A stretch of DNA of 64,000 nt from Morella rubra (GCA_003952965.2 CM025850.1:11831894-11895893), one strand, 5' to 3'. Counted from the stretch's first letter, positions 26,100 to 38,145 are shown. Made by a program: numbers and translations. The notes: a model not told the origin generated them from the letters alone.

Positions 26100-29000
26100 T
26101 TCTTTCTACTCGAGGTGCATTACGGTGGACGGTTTAGTAGTTTTGGTGCACTTATGTTGGGGGAGATGTAGACGTGTACGATGAACCATACGATCCAGAT
26201 TGCCTATCTTTCTTCGAGCTGGAGGCCATTGTGAAGCCATTTGGTTACAAGGCTGGTGATCTTGTTTACTACAAGCAACCAACGAAAAATCTTGATGAAG
26301 GGTTGCAGCTTGTGTCCTCAGACCATGATGTTCTGGAAATGGTCAAGTGTCATGAGGGTCAGTCTGTCATAGTGTTGTACGTGGTGTCATTTGATGATAT
26401 GGAGTGGCCACAAATATTGGTGAGGAGGCTGTACATCCTATGTCGGAGGAAAGGGACGACGTCGTTTGGGGTTGAATGATCCATTCTGGGATCAAGTTCT
26501 GAGCTCTGATGAAGAGTTTTTTGACGTGGGTGAAGACCAAGCTAACAGAGATGGTGCCGGAGCATCTCAAGTTGGAGGTCATACCTTATCTGGTGAGGTT
26601 GGATTATGAGACAGCTGGAGGGGGATGATAGAGGTGATGATGACATAGCTGATGATGAGGGGGTGATGGACCGATGAGGGGGGATGATGATGAGGGTCAT
26701 CATCACACAAGGAGAGGCAAGGCTCCTATGAGAGAAACCATGCAACAAGAATCAGAAGAAGTGAAGGTAAATTGATAACATTGACTTAGTAGTTTTATAT
26801 GTTTACTAACATAAGTTAACAAATAACATTTCATCTCAATGTGTTGCAGGTAATGGCTCTGAAATGGCAAGAAGTGATATCGTGGCCTCTCCTATAGTCA
26901 GTGATAGGGAGAAGACGCAAGCAGTTTGCCTGAGCCATATCGCGGACCTGAGTTTCATGAGAGAGACTTGGTTGCTCCAGTTTTGAAGCTCGGGATGAAG
27001 TTCCCATCCTCCAAACTTTTTAGAGATGCAGTACGTGAGGAAAACATATTGAAGGTAAGGACATACGGTTTAAGAAAACTGCTCTGATAAGATCATTGTC
27101 GTATGCCGGGACGCACCGCGATGCGATTATAGAGTATACGCTCGGGATGAAGGGGGAGATGACATTCCAAATCAGAAGTTTAGAAAGTACCCATCGATGT
27201 ACGAAGGAAGTATCGGAGCTCGCTAGTGGGGTCTAGGTTTATCACCGATAAGTACATTTAGAGCAATTCAAGACACAGCCCAACATGCCAGTTGACTCCA
27301 TAACTCAAGAAGTGAAGAGGACAGTGGAAGGTGGATGTTAGTGACGGACAAGTGTATCGTGCTAGGAGAAATGCACGAGCTAGAGTGTTTGGGAAACATT
27401 CTGAGCAATATCATCGTCTCTGGGATTACGCAGCGACCTTGAGGGAGACCAATAGAGGGAGTTGTGTTTTGGTGAAGTTGGAGAGGATACCTCCTGAGTT
27501 GACACCCACTTTCCAGCGATGCTATGTTTCGCTGGCAGCGATGAAGTCGGGGTTTAAGGAGGGCTGCAGGCCCTTGATTGGACTCGATGGGTGCCACTTG
27601 AAGGGTCCATTTAAGGGACAACTGTTGACTGCCGTCTCAAGAGATGCCAATGATAATATGTATCCAATTGCGATGGCAGCGGTTGAGGCAGAAACAAAGG
27701 ATAGTTGGAGTTGGTTCCTCGAGACGTTGATCTCGGACTTGGGTCAACCGCCATTTTGTGGTTGGTCCTTTATTTCTGACCGTCAAAAGGTAATTTAGAA
27801 GTTTATGCTGCATTTTACATATGCTATTATTGTTTCTCTTTAATTATACTAAAATTCATCTTCAGTTACATGTGTCATGTAGGGCCTTACCGAGCTTCGA
27901 GGAGGTAATTACCTAATGCAGATCATCGGATATGCATTAGGCATCTATATGCCAACTTTCGAGATGCTGGACACAGGACTCGCATTGAAAGACAAGCTTA
28001 TGGGCTGCTGCATCTTACTCAGAGTACAAGTTTTTGTCAGTCATGGATGAATTGAAGAAGCTGTCAGAACCAGCTTGGAAGTATCTCAATGACATCGACC
28101 CAAGACAATGGTCCAGGGCGTACTTCAATCCGGATGTCAAGTCTGATCTCCTAGTCAACAACCTCACCGAATGTTTCAATTCTTACATCTTGAAAGCCCG
28201 TGACAAGCCAATCATCACCATGTTTGAGATGATTCAGAAGAAACTGATGAAACGATATCAGTTGAAAAGGTCGGGCATGGAGAAGTATGAAGGGGCATTT
28301 GCCCCAAGATTTTGGAGAAGCTTGAGGCCAAGGCGAGGAGTCATGCCATTGCCTACCAACATATGCTGGTCAAGGCCTATTTGAAGTGGAGCATAGACAC
28401 CAGCAATTTGTGGTTAACTTACAACTTCGAAGATGTGGGTGTCGGAAGTGGGACTTGACCGGTATACCGTGCCCCCATGCCTTCTCAGCCATTTTGTACG
28501 ATGGGGGATACCTGAGACTATGTACACCCCTTGGTATAGCAAAGATATGTACATGTTGAGCTACAGCCCGATCATATACCCATGCCTGATGAAGATCAAT
28601 GGAGGAAAACAAACTACGATGTAGTTCAGCCTCCTTTTGTGAGAATACAACCTGGTAGGCCGAAAAAGCTCAGAAAGAGAGGTCAAGACGAGCCTCGCAG
28701 TAACGGTACAAGGATGAAGAAGACTGGAACACCGATGAAGTGTTCAGAATGCAAGGAGCTTGGACACAATAAGAGGACCTGCCCTAGAAGAAAGGCAGCA
28801 ATGAGACGTCACACTTGAGGGCTCCAGCAGCCCCCTTTGTTGAGGAGAATCTTTTGCACCAGCGGATGAGTTGGGAATGAATGAGGTATGACATGCCACC
28901 CTTTTTTGTTTAAGTAACACAATAAGTAAACTGGTTTAATGAATATGGTCTTTTTTTGCTGTAGTTGTTGTCCCCCCTGTATTTTCAATGCTAGCTCAAC

Positions 29001-29692
29001 CATCTACAGAACTAGTCAATCCACCCAACCTGCAGTGCAAAATAACAAGAAAACATAAGAAGAAAGCTGGAAGTTCTTCTCAAGCTTCTCAAAGCTCTAT
29101 GGCTGGAACAGAAATTCCAGTGGAAGATCTGAATGTACTCTCTAGCTGCCTTCTCTTTTTCCTACACGTCTATTTATTAGGAGTCATGCCATTACTATTA
29201 ACTGTGTTTCCATTTTATTCTGTGTTTGGTTAGCCATCGGTTCATGTAACTGCATCAGCCCAACCTTCAAGAGATGCCTCTCAACCTAATCCAACAGCAC
29301 GAAGGGCTGCCTCTCAACCTAATCCAGCAAACAAGGGCTGCACCAAAGCTCACTGTCAGAAGAAACACACATCACAACCGGACTCTTCCATTGCATCTAG
29401 AGTGCATCGAAGGTCTGCAAGGAAGGCTGGGTGAAGTGGCAGTAAGTCAAGTGCAGGGGCTAGCCAAGGGGAACGTGAGATTGTAGACTTGACTACCAAG
29501 ACAAATAGGCCAAGTCAGCTATCACCAGATCCCATATCGTGGTGTACCCCAGATACCCTGTGGGCCAAGTTTGGCCCTGGTTTTATGGCTGCACAGAAGC
29601 AGCAAGCTGGAAGCTCTAGCAGATTGGTGGTCCCAACCATTGACCAGGCCTTAAAGAGGGTTGAAGAAAATAAAGAAGACAAAGGCTTCTAA
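26100..29692 (+). pseudogene. MULE (MuDR-type) transposase, frameshifted
   Basis: Modules appear in the usual order. A PB1-like domain (about 26110-26390; DEPYDPDCLSFFELEAIVK, GYKAGDLVYY) comes first. The MuDR DNA-binding domain follows (about 26985-27240; LKLGMKFPSSKLFRDAVREE). The catalytic MULE domain runs 27330-28230, with Asp in GLDGCHLKG (27586), Asp in FISDRQ (27778) and Glu in NNLTECFNSYI (28169) as the likely DDE triad. A SWIM finger (about 28410-28490; CGCRKWDLTGIPCPHA) and a CCHC knuckle (CSECKELGHNKRTC, about 28741) come next, then a Ser/Gln-rich tail to 29692. Introns are plausible at 27787-27882 and 28885-28965. At least five reading-frame breaks are evident (near 26160, 26500-26600, 27240-27330, 28000 and 28310), plus an in-frame stop near 29433. 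No intact product is possible. Confidence 0.85.
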
Positions 29693-30339
29693 CAAGAAAT
29701 GATAGCTAGTTTGTGAAATGTATAAGTTCTGTATTATTTTGAACTTTCCTAGCTAATCTGGTTAGGCTGCAATTTGGGGCCAAGTTTGGGTAATTGTGTG
29801 AAAATTATAATCTGTTTGCACTTGAGACATGGCTCCTGAATCTTGCTTCTTTGTTATCTGATTGGGTCTGGTTATGTAAAGTTTGCTCAACCATTGTGCA
29901 TCTTGCACTTTTGAAGTTCACATATTATGGAATGCTGTGCATCTTGGAATCTGTACATATTATGGAATCTGTGAACAATGTTCAAAGTTCACTATCATTT
30001 ATTATATGCGGCAAAATGATGCTTGCTCGGGCTCATGATACTTCAGAGATACTACTCGGGCTCATTAGCCATTATATTTTTATGGAATCTAAAACGTTAA
30101 AATGGGCAAAAACCAAATTCAACAAGGAGCTGACTAATACATTGAAAATAAAAAAGGCTGCACTTAGGCAAGCTAATACATTGTTCGAGGCATTACATTA
30201 CTAATACATCTTAAAAAAAACTAAGGATCTTAATGCCTTGATTGCAAAATGCATTACTAGATTATACAAAATAAGCCTCTCAAAAGCAAACTACAAAAGA
30301 TTGTCCATATCGTGCGCCACTCAAGTTACAGTTTTTCAA
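29693..30339. other. MULE internal spacer
   Basis: AT-rich 3' region between the convergent transposase (+) and GRF (-) genes. It probably holds both 3' UTRs. A 136-codon + frame here (29794-30204) has no recognisable domain. Confidence 0.4.
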
Positions 30340-30913
30340 TTATGGTGCCAAGGCTGGGCAAAGACCCACTACCTTTCCCCTGACATAAACTGAGGGCAAC
30401 AGCAACATGAACAACACAACAATTACCACCAACAAGATCAACAACAGTCTCCTGTAGAATTTCAAGTCTTCATTGTGACTGAATTTTGCGGAAGCCAACT
30501 CTAAGCGAAGGCGGTTTGTCAGATTGCGTTCCATAGTCAAATTGCATTTCAAGAGTCCTCCTCCTCCACGTGTGTCTTCTCATGCCTCTCCCGAAGACGT
30601 CTTAAAACCCTCCTTCCATGAACACACATAGAAGGGTCAAACCAACTGAAAAATTGGCATGATCTCCAAACTGACATTATATGAAGAAACTTTAAAAACC
30701 AACAGTAAACAAAAGTGCCTACTAAAATATAGAACTAGAAAATGATGGATTACATTGTGGTTGACACAGGTAAAAAACCTTCTACCAAAATTTCGTTTTG
30801 TGTAGGCAGTCTTCAAGCATGAATGAACCCCACACCAACAAAGAGGGTTGTTCTTGGGATCTCCAACCCAACTCGTTACCGAACCTCCAGTACTTGGTGA
30901 TGATTGTGCATTA
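30340..30913 (-). pseudogene. GRF-type zinc-finger/transmembrane protein gene inside the MULE, broken
   Basis: On the minus strand an exon at 30913-30754 reads LCWCGVHSCLKTAYTKRN then FGRRFFTC, the first half of a GRF zinc finger (C-x-C, RRFFxC). Past an intron (donor GTAATC), SCQFFSWFDPSMC at about 30660-30620 supplies the second half. A basic helix follows (GRRVLRRLRERHEK). A stop and frame change near 30552 lead into a 70-codon frame (30552-30340) with a strong membrane span (LLLILLVVIVVLFMLLL). GRF finger, helix and C-terminal span is an arrangement I know from many small plant GRF proteins of unknown role. The exon phases do not join cleanly, and the C-terminal frame is shifted. An upstream leader exon may lie near 31320-31380. 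Confidence 0.6.
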
Positions 30914-31445
30914 CTGAATGAACATGATACAAACTCATTAACAAACTGAGTTAAGATGACAAATTAATTCCATGTCTTAAAGGTAGAAATTTAAGCATTC
31001 GGGAAAAATTGATAAGGAGACAGTTTAATAAAAAAAGGAAAAAATTAACAAGTGCGGACATGGAGGTTTTTGCAAACTGAAAAAAGGACCTTCATAGTTA
31101 AATAGAAGCAATAACAGCAGATCCAAAAAACTAACAACTCCACAGATGGAACTTCTTAGGGAGAAAACCATTCTAACTCTACATAAGCATAAAATACTGC
31201 AAAACCACAAAACATAGCAGATCAAAAAAACCCACTACGTATGCATGAAGGAGCGTAATAAAATATACACACAGATGCAAAATAAGCTAGGAAAGCTTCA
31301 ACATTTACCAGTGTGAAGCCATCCTGCAACCTCTCGCCGGAGAAGAAAATGGTGTCGCACGGTGGCTTGTCATTGAAGAGAAGCTAGGGCTCAGCGACTT
31401 CAACCGAAATCATGTTGGGTGGGGGAAAATGTTTAACGTCTATAT
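30914..31445. other. MULE right internal region
   Basis: Likely the promoter and first intron of the minus-strand GRF gene. A short minus-strand open stretch (MTSHRATPFSSPARGCRM, near 31360-31310) could be its first exon, followed by GTAAAT at the donor position. Otherwise AT-rich. Confidence 0.35.
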
Positions 31446-31657
31446 TTCATTAAAGGGAAGGGGCAAAACGGGAAGACAATTGTTTAAGTGGTCACGTGGA
31501 TGGCACGTCCATGGTCAGTCGTGAGAAGTAACGGCAATTTGAGCTGGAGGGTGGAAATTAACGTAAAATGGTAGTTTGAGGTATTAATGTAACGAAATCA
31601 ATAAAAGTGGGTGCAACTTAGAAATGACCCCAAAGTTAAAGGGTGCAAAGTGAATTT
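31446..31657 (-). repeat. Right terminal inverted repeat of the MULE
   Basis: Inverse counterpart of 24648-24855, from TTCATTAAAGGGAAGGGG to GGGTGCAAAGTGAATTT. Confidence 0.85.
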
Positions 31658-31674
31658 TCCCCCAAAAAAAAAAT

Positions 31675-31688
31675 ACTATTTTTCCACT
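31675..31688. repeat. Right flanking direct repeat of the MULE
   Basis: ACTATTTTTCCACT, exact copy of 24610-24623, immediately outside the A-rich right terminus. Confidence 0.65.
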
Positions 31689-32021
31689 TAGTTGCGGCCT
31701 ATTCAGATATGTTGAGATGCCGTTGTACTGGTCAGATCAAGCAAGTTTTAAGTACTCGTTTTGTCTCCGAATGAATTTCTTAAGTGGGGCCTTAAGAGCT
31801 ATAGAATTTCATCGTTCATAATCTTGGTTGTGATGAGAGTTCTATTATTTTATTTCTTCTTTTCGGTGAGAAACTTCTATCCCAAAGCAAACGAAACCCA
31901 ATATTTATATAGTAGCTAGGCGCAGAGTTACCATATTTCGTTTCATTCATGCCCTCTTCCTGCCACGAAATATACTCAATTTGCATGCCCTGTTTTTCTA
32001 TGGTACTTCTCTCATTAGATT
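31689..32021. other. Spacer between MULE and Copia element
   Basis: About 330 bp without a recognisable feature. Confidence 0.4.
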
Positions 32022-32026
32022 GTCGA
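32022..32026. repeat. Copia target-site duplication, left
   Basis: GTCGA directly before the LTR TG; the same 5 bp follow the 3' LTR at 44155-44159. Confidence 0.9.
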
Positions 32027-32522
32027 TGTTGGAAAATCCCATGACACATGGAGCATCCACATGTGTATTTGAATTTAAATTTAAAACTGAAGTTTGAATT
32101 ATAGTTAAACTGAAGATCTTATGTAGATCTCTATTTGAATGGTTGAATTGGAGATCTTTTGCAGATCTCTATTTGAATTCAAACTTAGCTAACTTCTCTC
32201 ATAGGGACTCTGTGTGTGAGATTCTTACGTACGTTTATTTAAAGAAAATAAACGTAGAGAGAATTATTCATTCGCATAATTCACAATCTCCTAAAGAAAG
32301 AACTTTATCTCAAGGCATCTAGGGCTTCCATCTTTTGGCCTTGGATTTGAAGGGTGGAATTCACAAGGAGACTCTGGTAGCCTCCTGAACGACTTGAGAG
32401 CAGTGTTTGTGATTCGTGGATCGTTAATCGTGGGCTGTAAGACGAGTAACCAATATTCCTGCAAATCGGAGTTTCCGCACAAGGTATTTCGGATACCCGT
32501 TCTTTTTGGTAAAAATCTAACA
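32027..32522 (+). repeat. 5' LTR of the Copia element
   Basis: Starts TGTTGGAAAATCCCATGACA and ends AAAAATCTAACA. It contains ATCCCATG uninterrupted and so serves as the empty-site reference for the hAT insertion in the other LTR. Confidence 0.95.
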
Positions 32523-32523
32523 T

Positions 32524-32535
32524 TGGTATCGGAGC
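32524..32535 (+). promoter_or_regulatory. Primer-binding site
   Basis: TGGTATCGGAGC right after the LTR, one mismatch from TGGTATCAGAGC, the usual complement of the initiator tRNA-Met 3' end. Confidence 0.85.
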
Positions 32536-34106
32536 CAGGTTAGCTTGTTTTCGCCCTGTATAACATGTTTTGATTTAATCTGTGATGATTGAATAACATG
32601 TGCTTTAATTCGGTGTTAATTTCATTTAATGTTGAATTTTTGTGAGCATGTTAAAAATATGTTATACATGATTTAAAATATATTTTTTTAAAATTCTGTA
32701 TATGATAAATGTAATCAAGATCAGGAATTTTTCTTAGTCTCGCATGAAAATATGCCATGAATATTTTTCAAATTTAATACTGTTTAAACCTGAACAATTT
32801 GTTTTGGCCGTACATGACTCTGCCTTTTTTTTTTTTTTTTCGAAAAATCCCTTAAAAAGAGAATGTTTTATTTGATTACATCTGACCTGTATTCTATGCC
32901 TTTTGAGATTTGTTTTCACGGTGGTGTTCCTTTTTTTTTTAAAAGGATATACATGCTTTATGAAAATTTGTTTTTCAAATATGTTTGAAATACACTTTGA
33001 ACCTTGTTTTCTTCGTGAAAGTCTGTTTTGAAATCTAGAAAATCTATGAAGAGTGTAGACAGGAGTGGGCAGAGGGCCGAAGGAGCTGGAGGTCTGCGAC
33101 CCACCACCACCACACCCGTATGAGACACAGGTGGGGTGTTTTTGGCCTCCAATTGGAAGCCAGCCGCGTGTGCCGGTAGGCTGCTCAGTGGCCCCCGCTG
33201 GAACGGCCGACCAACATCTGGCCTATGGCTGGCCGGACGTGGCCAGCCGACGGCTGACGACGGCCAGCAGTGCTGGTCGCTGCTCCTCTCCAGGGTGCCT
33301 CAAGCGGCGCCCAGGGATAAGATCCCTAGGTCGCTTGCTTGGGCCAACCGGGTAGGGCTTCTCAAGCCCTACCCGGCCCGTTTTTCTTTTTTGGGCTGTA
33401 TTCTTTTTTTTTTTGTCATGGGTTGAGGTTTTTTTTTTCTGTTTAAAAAACAAAGTAGGCCCGGTTTTGTTTTAAAAAAAAAAGTTTTTATGGACCAGTA
33501 TGTTTTTTAATTGAACAGAGCCCTATAATCCAGCCCAACCCGTTTTCTTAAAAAAAAAAAAAAAAAAACAAAAAAAACAAACGCAAATTCAAGCGCGGGG
33601 TTCGAACCCCGCACTCCAAGGGAACGAAGACGCGCTTGACCACTGAGCCACTTAGTGGCTCATTTAGTTTTAGTTATTTTTTACCTTAATATTATTTCTC
33701 TGAAAGTGAGCTAATTTCTATAAATAATATTTACTATTTTATTTAATTTGATTAAATAAATGACCATATATTGAGTGCCTATCCATATTTTTTTAATTAT
33801 GGATTTTATTCAATGTGCATGTTATAAATTAATTATATTATGTGTATAATTATTTTTAGCATGATTGTGAATATGATTTGTTATTTATTCATAATAAACT
33901 GTTATGCATATTTGTTATGCAATTCGTGAATTTTATTTAAAATCAATTGGATATTTCTTTCTAACTTACATAGTGAGAGATGATTACTAGCATAGCGAAA
34001 TTTTCGATCTCATTATGTAGGAAAGAATTTAATGGTCCAGTTAGGATTTTGGAATAAAATTTTTTAATGTGTGCTAATGTCAAATTTGTGCATTGAATGT
34101 AGTGAA
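32536..34106 (+). other. Long untranslated leader of the Copia element
   Basis: About 1.57 kb before gag, with A/T homopolymers, a GC-rich island (33060-33400) and a tRNA-like stretch (33588-33663). Frames in the GC-rich island overlap on both strands and are probably accidental. Confidence 0.6.
33588..33663 (-). other. tRNA-like sequence with A-box and B-box, inside the Copia leader
   Basis: On the minus strand TGGCTCAGTGGT (33650-33639) fits an RNA-polymerase-III A box. GCGGGGTTCGAACCCCGC (33612-33595) contains a perfect T-arm-like stem-loop with the B-box core GGTTCGAACCC about 30 bp downstream. Flanking acceptor and anticodon arms are not convincing, so this is more likely a tRNA-derived relic (SINE-like) than a working tRNA. 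Confidence 0.4.
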
Positions 34107-37100
34107 ATGGCCACAAAAAGTGTAGTTGCTGACCTGACCAAGGGAGAGAAATTGGACGGTACCAACTATGACATGTGGCACAAAAAGATTCAATACCTGC
34201 TGAATGAACAGGAAGTCTTGGAGAATCTGACCTCAAGTATGGAAGAACACTGCCCAACATCGTCGGGATATTGAGGCATACAAAGCCTGGGCTAAAAAGG
34301 ATAGGTGCGCGCTTTACTATGTTAAGCAGCATGCACAACGATCTTATTGGAGAGTTTGAAAACTACTCAACTGCCCAGGAAATGTGGATCCAACTGAAAG
34401 CTGCTTATGGGGGTACATCTGCAACTAGGTTGCGTGCTCTTACCTTGAGGTTTGAGCAGTACGTTATGGACCCAAAGCATACCATGACAGTCCATCTGAG
34501 AAACATGTCTGCCTTGATTCGTGATCTAAAGCTACAGGTGTTAATCTCACAGATGAGCAACAAGTTCAGGCTGTGATACGTTCACTGCCAGAGTCCAGTT
34601 GGGGACAAATGAAACTAGTGCTGACTCATAGTGAGAATATCAAGACATTTGCTGATATTTCTCGCCATTTGGAGCTAGAGGCGGAGCGCCTGGGTGCGAA
34701 CCGTCCAACTGCGCTTGTTGCCCAAGGTGGGCAACGCAAGGCATTTAGGCCTAAGCGCAAAGCGGCTGAGAAATCAACTGGTACAACAAAGGGTCTTGGG
34801 CCTAAGAATGAAAAGACTGCAAAGCCGCAGAGGCAAGCGCGCTGGCAAGAAGGATAAGACCAAGATGAAATGCTATAACTGTGGACAGAAGGGTCACTTC
34901 GCTCGTGAGTGCACTGAGCCGAAGAAGGTACCATCTGAACCCAACTCTCTCTTTACTTTTGTTTGTTCACATGTATACGTTGCTCACTCGATCCCTGAAT
35001 GGATTGTAGATACAGGAGCAACCAAGCATGTAGCGAGAGATCGAGTTGGATTTGTAGATTACAGAAAAATACCAGCAGGCACGCAGTACGTTATTTTGGG
35101 TAACGGAACGAGAGAAGAAGTGTTAGGAGTTGGAATCTTTCAACTCAAGATGCGTCTGGGACGTACGTTACTTCTTCATGATGTGCTCTATGCACCTGGT
35201 GTTAAATGTAATCTATTTTCAGTTATTTCCATGTTAGACCTTGGTTTTAGTTTTCATTTTGATGGGCCACGGATGGATTTTTATTTAAATAAGGCTTTGT
35301 ATGGACAAAGTTTTTTAAATAATGGTTTCTTTATGTTGGATTTAGAACGTTCCTTTTTTTCTTACATTGCTGATAATGATGATGTTATTTCTAACTCTTT
35401 GAAATGGCATGCTAGACTAGGACACATAGGAAAAGATAGAATGGCTAGACTAGCTAGAGAAGGCCTATTGGGGTCTCTCGCTAATATAAGCCTACCTGTG
35501 TGTGAGCCTTGTTTAGCCGGTAAAGCATGTAGGAAACCTTTTGGTAAGGCACCTAGGGCATCTCATCCTCTAGAATTAGTCCATTCAGATATTTGCGGAC
35601 CTATGAATGTAAAGGCACGCCATGGCGCATCTTATTTCCTCACTTTGATAGATGATTATTCCCGTTTCAGTTACGTTTATCTGATCTCCCATCGCTATGA
35701 AGCATTGGATTGCTTCAAGCGTTTTTTGGCAGAGGTTGAGAATCAGAAAGAGAGGAATTTAAAAATTCTTCGAACTGATCGGGGTCGGGAATATCTATCC
35801 ACTCAGTTTCAGCAACTGTGTGAGGAAAAAGGTATACGCAGCAATTAACGATTCTGGAACTCCGCAACAAAATGGTGCAGAAAGAAGGAATCGTACTTTA
35901 TTGGAAATGGTTAGATCGATGATGGCGCAGGCCAACCTCCCAATATCTTTCTGGGGGGATGCTCTTTGACTGCTGCCTACATCCTCAACCAAGTGCCTTC
36001 GAAGTCAGTTCCTAACACCCCATATGAATCCTGGAATGGCGCAAAACCATTTTGGAGCATTTGGCCTTGGGGTTCTGCGGGATTTGTTCACAGCACTTCC
36101 CATCAGTTTGGGAAACTAGGCCCTAGAGCTAACAAACATATCTTTATAAGATACTCAGAAAGCTCAAAGGGATACGTGATGTTTGGTGAACATCCCAATG
36201 GAGGAATGACTGAGATAGAGTCGCGTGATGTCACATTCATTGAGAATGATTTTCCAGATATCGGTGAAGCAAAGAAAAGTCTTGAACTCTTTGAGTTACA
36301 AGAGCTTGAAGGGGTCACACCATCTTCTGGTGAAGGTGGGGATTTTGTATCTCAGCCTGAAATCACAGAGAGCTTAGTAGTGACTTAGCTCCTAGTGGAG
36401 GTGGAGATTTTGTATCTCAGCCTGAAATCACCAGAGAGATTAGTTGTGACTTAGCTCCTAGTGGGAGTGTACCACCACTAGAGAGTGATCACAAGATACG
36501 AAGAAGCGAACGTGGAACAATTCCCGTCGTCGTTTTGAGATTGAAGGGGAATCTTTCATGTGTGCTTCGTATGACCCTGATGAGCCTGCTTCGTATAAGG
36601 AAGCATTAGCTTCACCTGTCTCAAATGAATGGTTGGTTGCTATGAGGGATGAGATAAGTTCAATGGCAAAGAACCAAGTGTGGGAATTAGTTGATCTTCC
36701 GCCTGGGCGTAAGACCATTGGAAATAAATGGGTCTTAAAAATTAAGCGCAAGGCAGATGGATCGATTGATAAGTATAAGGCCGTCTCGTGGCGAAAGGTT
36801 ATACCCAGAAAGAAGGTATAGACTATGAAGAGACATTCTCCCCAGTGGTGAGAATTGCTTCTATTCGCCTCATTCTAGCTATTGTTGCATCCTTAGATTT
36901 GGAGCTTTTCCAAATGGATGTGAAAACAACATTTCTCAATGGAGAACTAGACGAAGAGATCTATATGGATCAACCTATTGGTTTTGAGGCCCAGGGACAA
37001 GAGCGCAAAGTATGCCGGCTCAAACGTTCCATATATGGCCTTAAACAGTCGTCTAGACAGTGGTACTTCAAATTTCATGAGGCCATTACTTTGTTTGGCT

Positions 37101-38145
37101 TTGAAATGTTGGAAGAGGACCATTGTGTGTATGTCAAACATACAGGAAAGAACTTTGTGATTCTATCGTTGTATGTAGATGACATTTTGTTAGCTGGAAA
37201 TGATTTGGAGATGATTGTCGCCACCAAAGGGTGGTTGTCCTCTACTTTTGAAATGAAGGACATGGGTGAGGCAAATTTTGTGCTTGGAGTCAAGATCTTT
37301 AGAGATCGAATAGGAAGCTTCTTGGATTGTCTCAAGAGACATACATCAAGAGGATTCTAGAACGATTCCATATGCATAATTCGAAACCCGTAGACACTCC
37401 AATCGAGAAGGGATATACATTGAGCCTTGATAATTGCCCTAAGAGTGATGAGGAAAAGATTAAAATGGCTAGGGTTCCCTATGCAAATGCAGTTGGAAGT
37501 CTGATGTACGCTATGATGTGTACTCGACCGGACATTTGCTTTGCAGTAGGTATGGTGAGTCGTTATCAAAGTAACCCTGGACCTGTTCATTGGCAAGCGG
37601 TTAAGAGGATCTTTCGATATTTGCGTGGGACTTCGGATCTCGTTCTTTGCTATCAGGGTGGAGATATGAGATTGAGAGGCTACTGTGATGCTGATTGGGC
37701 TAGCGACAGAGATGAACGTAAATCCACTACGGGTTACGCATTCCTACTTAGTGCAGGAACCATCTCTTGGTGCAGCAAGAAACAATCATGCATAGCTTTG
37801 TCCACGATGGAGTCTGAGTATGTTGCTTGTTCAGCAGCAGTACAAGAGGCTGTTTGGTTGAGGAGATTCTTTCAGCACCTATCTGTTACGGCTCTCGCAG
37901 ATGAAGCCGTTAAGATATATAGTGATAGTATGGCGGCTTTGGCATATACTAAGGATCCCAAATACCATGGAAAGACCAAACACATTGACATTCATTACCA
38001 CTACATTCGTGACATTGTTGCACGGGGAGAGGTGATCCTACAACATATTTCCACTAGCAAGATGGTAGCCGACCCGCTTACTAAGGCTATTGCTAGAGAT
38101 ATTTTTCAGACTCATGTTAGGAGTTTGGGACTTCGTAGGATTTGA
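34107..38145 (+). pseudogene. Copia gag-pol polyprotein, frameshifted
   Basis: Gag starts at an ATG at 34107 (WxKxxxYLL-type start), with a CCHC knuckle CYNCGQKGHFAREC near 34872. Protease has the active-site DTGA (about 35009). The GAG-pre-integrase block (WHARLGHIG) is near 35404 and the integrase core runs 35580-35950 (HSDICGP; NGAERRNRTLLEM). Reverse transcriptase spans about 36560-37320, with [19 protein letters not shown] and the catalytic YVDD at 37172-37183. RNaseH is at 37327-38145 (GYCDADWASD, SMESEY-like TMESEY). Frame breaks are evident near 34255, 34310, 34540, 34850, 35840, 35965, 36390, 36790 and 37320. A tandem duplication disrupts the integrase-RT spacer. Not functional. Confidence 0.92.
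36335..36465 (+). repeat. 66-bp tandem duplication in the Copia pol spacer
   Basis: GATTTTGTATCTCAGCCTGA occurs at 36341 and again at 36406, and both copies run on to TGACTTAGCTCCTAGTGG. The copies differ at several bases, so the duplication is not new. It adds in-frame stops. Confidence 0.8.

Larger units (their letters stand above)
24630..31674. mobile_element. Mutator-like element (MULE), about 7.0 kb, decayed
   Basis: Bounded by long terminal inverted repeats (24648-24855 and 31446-31657) with poly(A)-type termini and a direct repeat outside. Inside on + is a MuDR-type transposase gene with PB1-like, DNA-binding, catalytic, SWIM and CCHC modules. On - near the right end is a GRF-zinc-finger gene. 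Both are broken by frameshifts or stops, so this copy could not move by itself. Confidence 0.85.

Noticed and set aside
33588-33663. A functional tRNA gene
   Set aside because: A and B boxes are present, but no acceptor stem or anticodon arm can be drawn with confidence.
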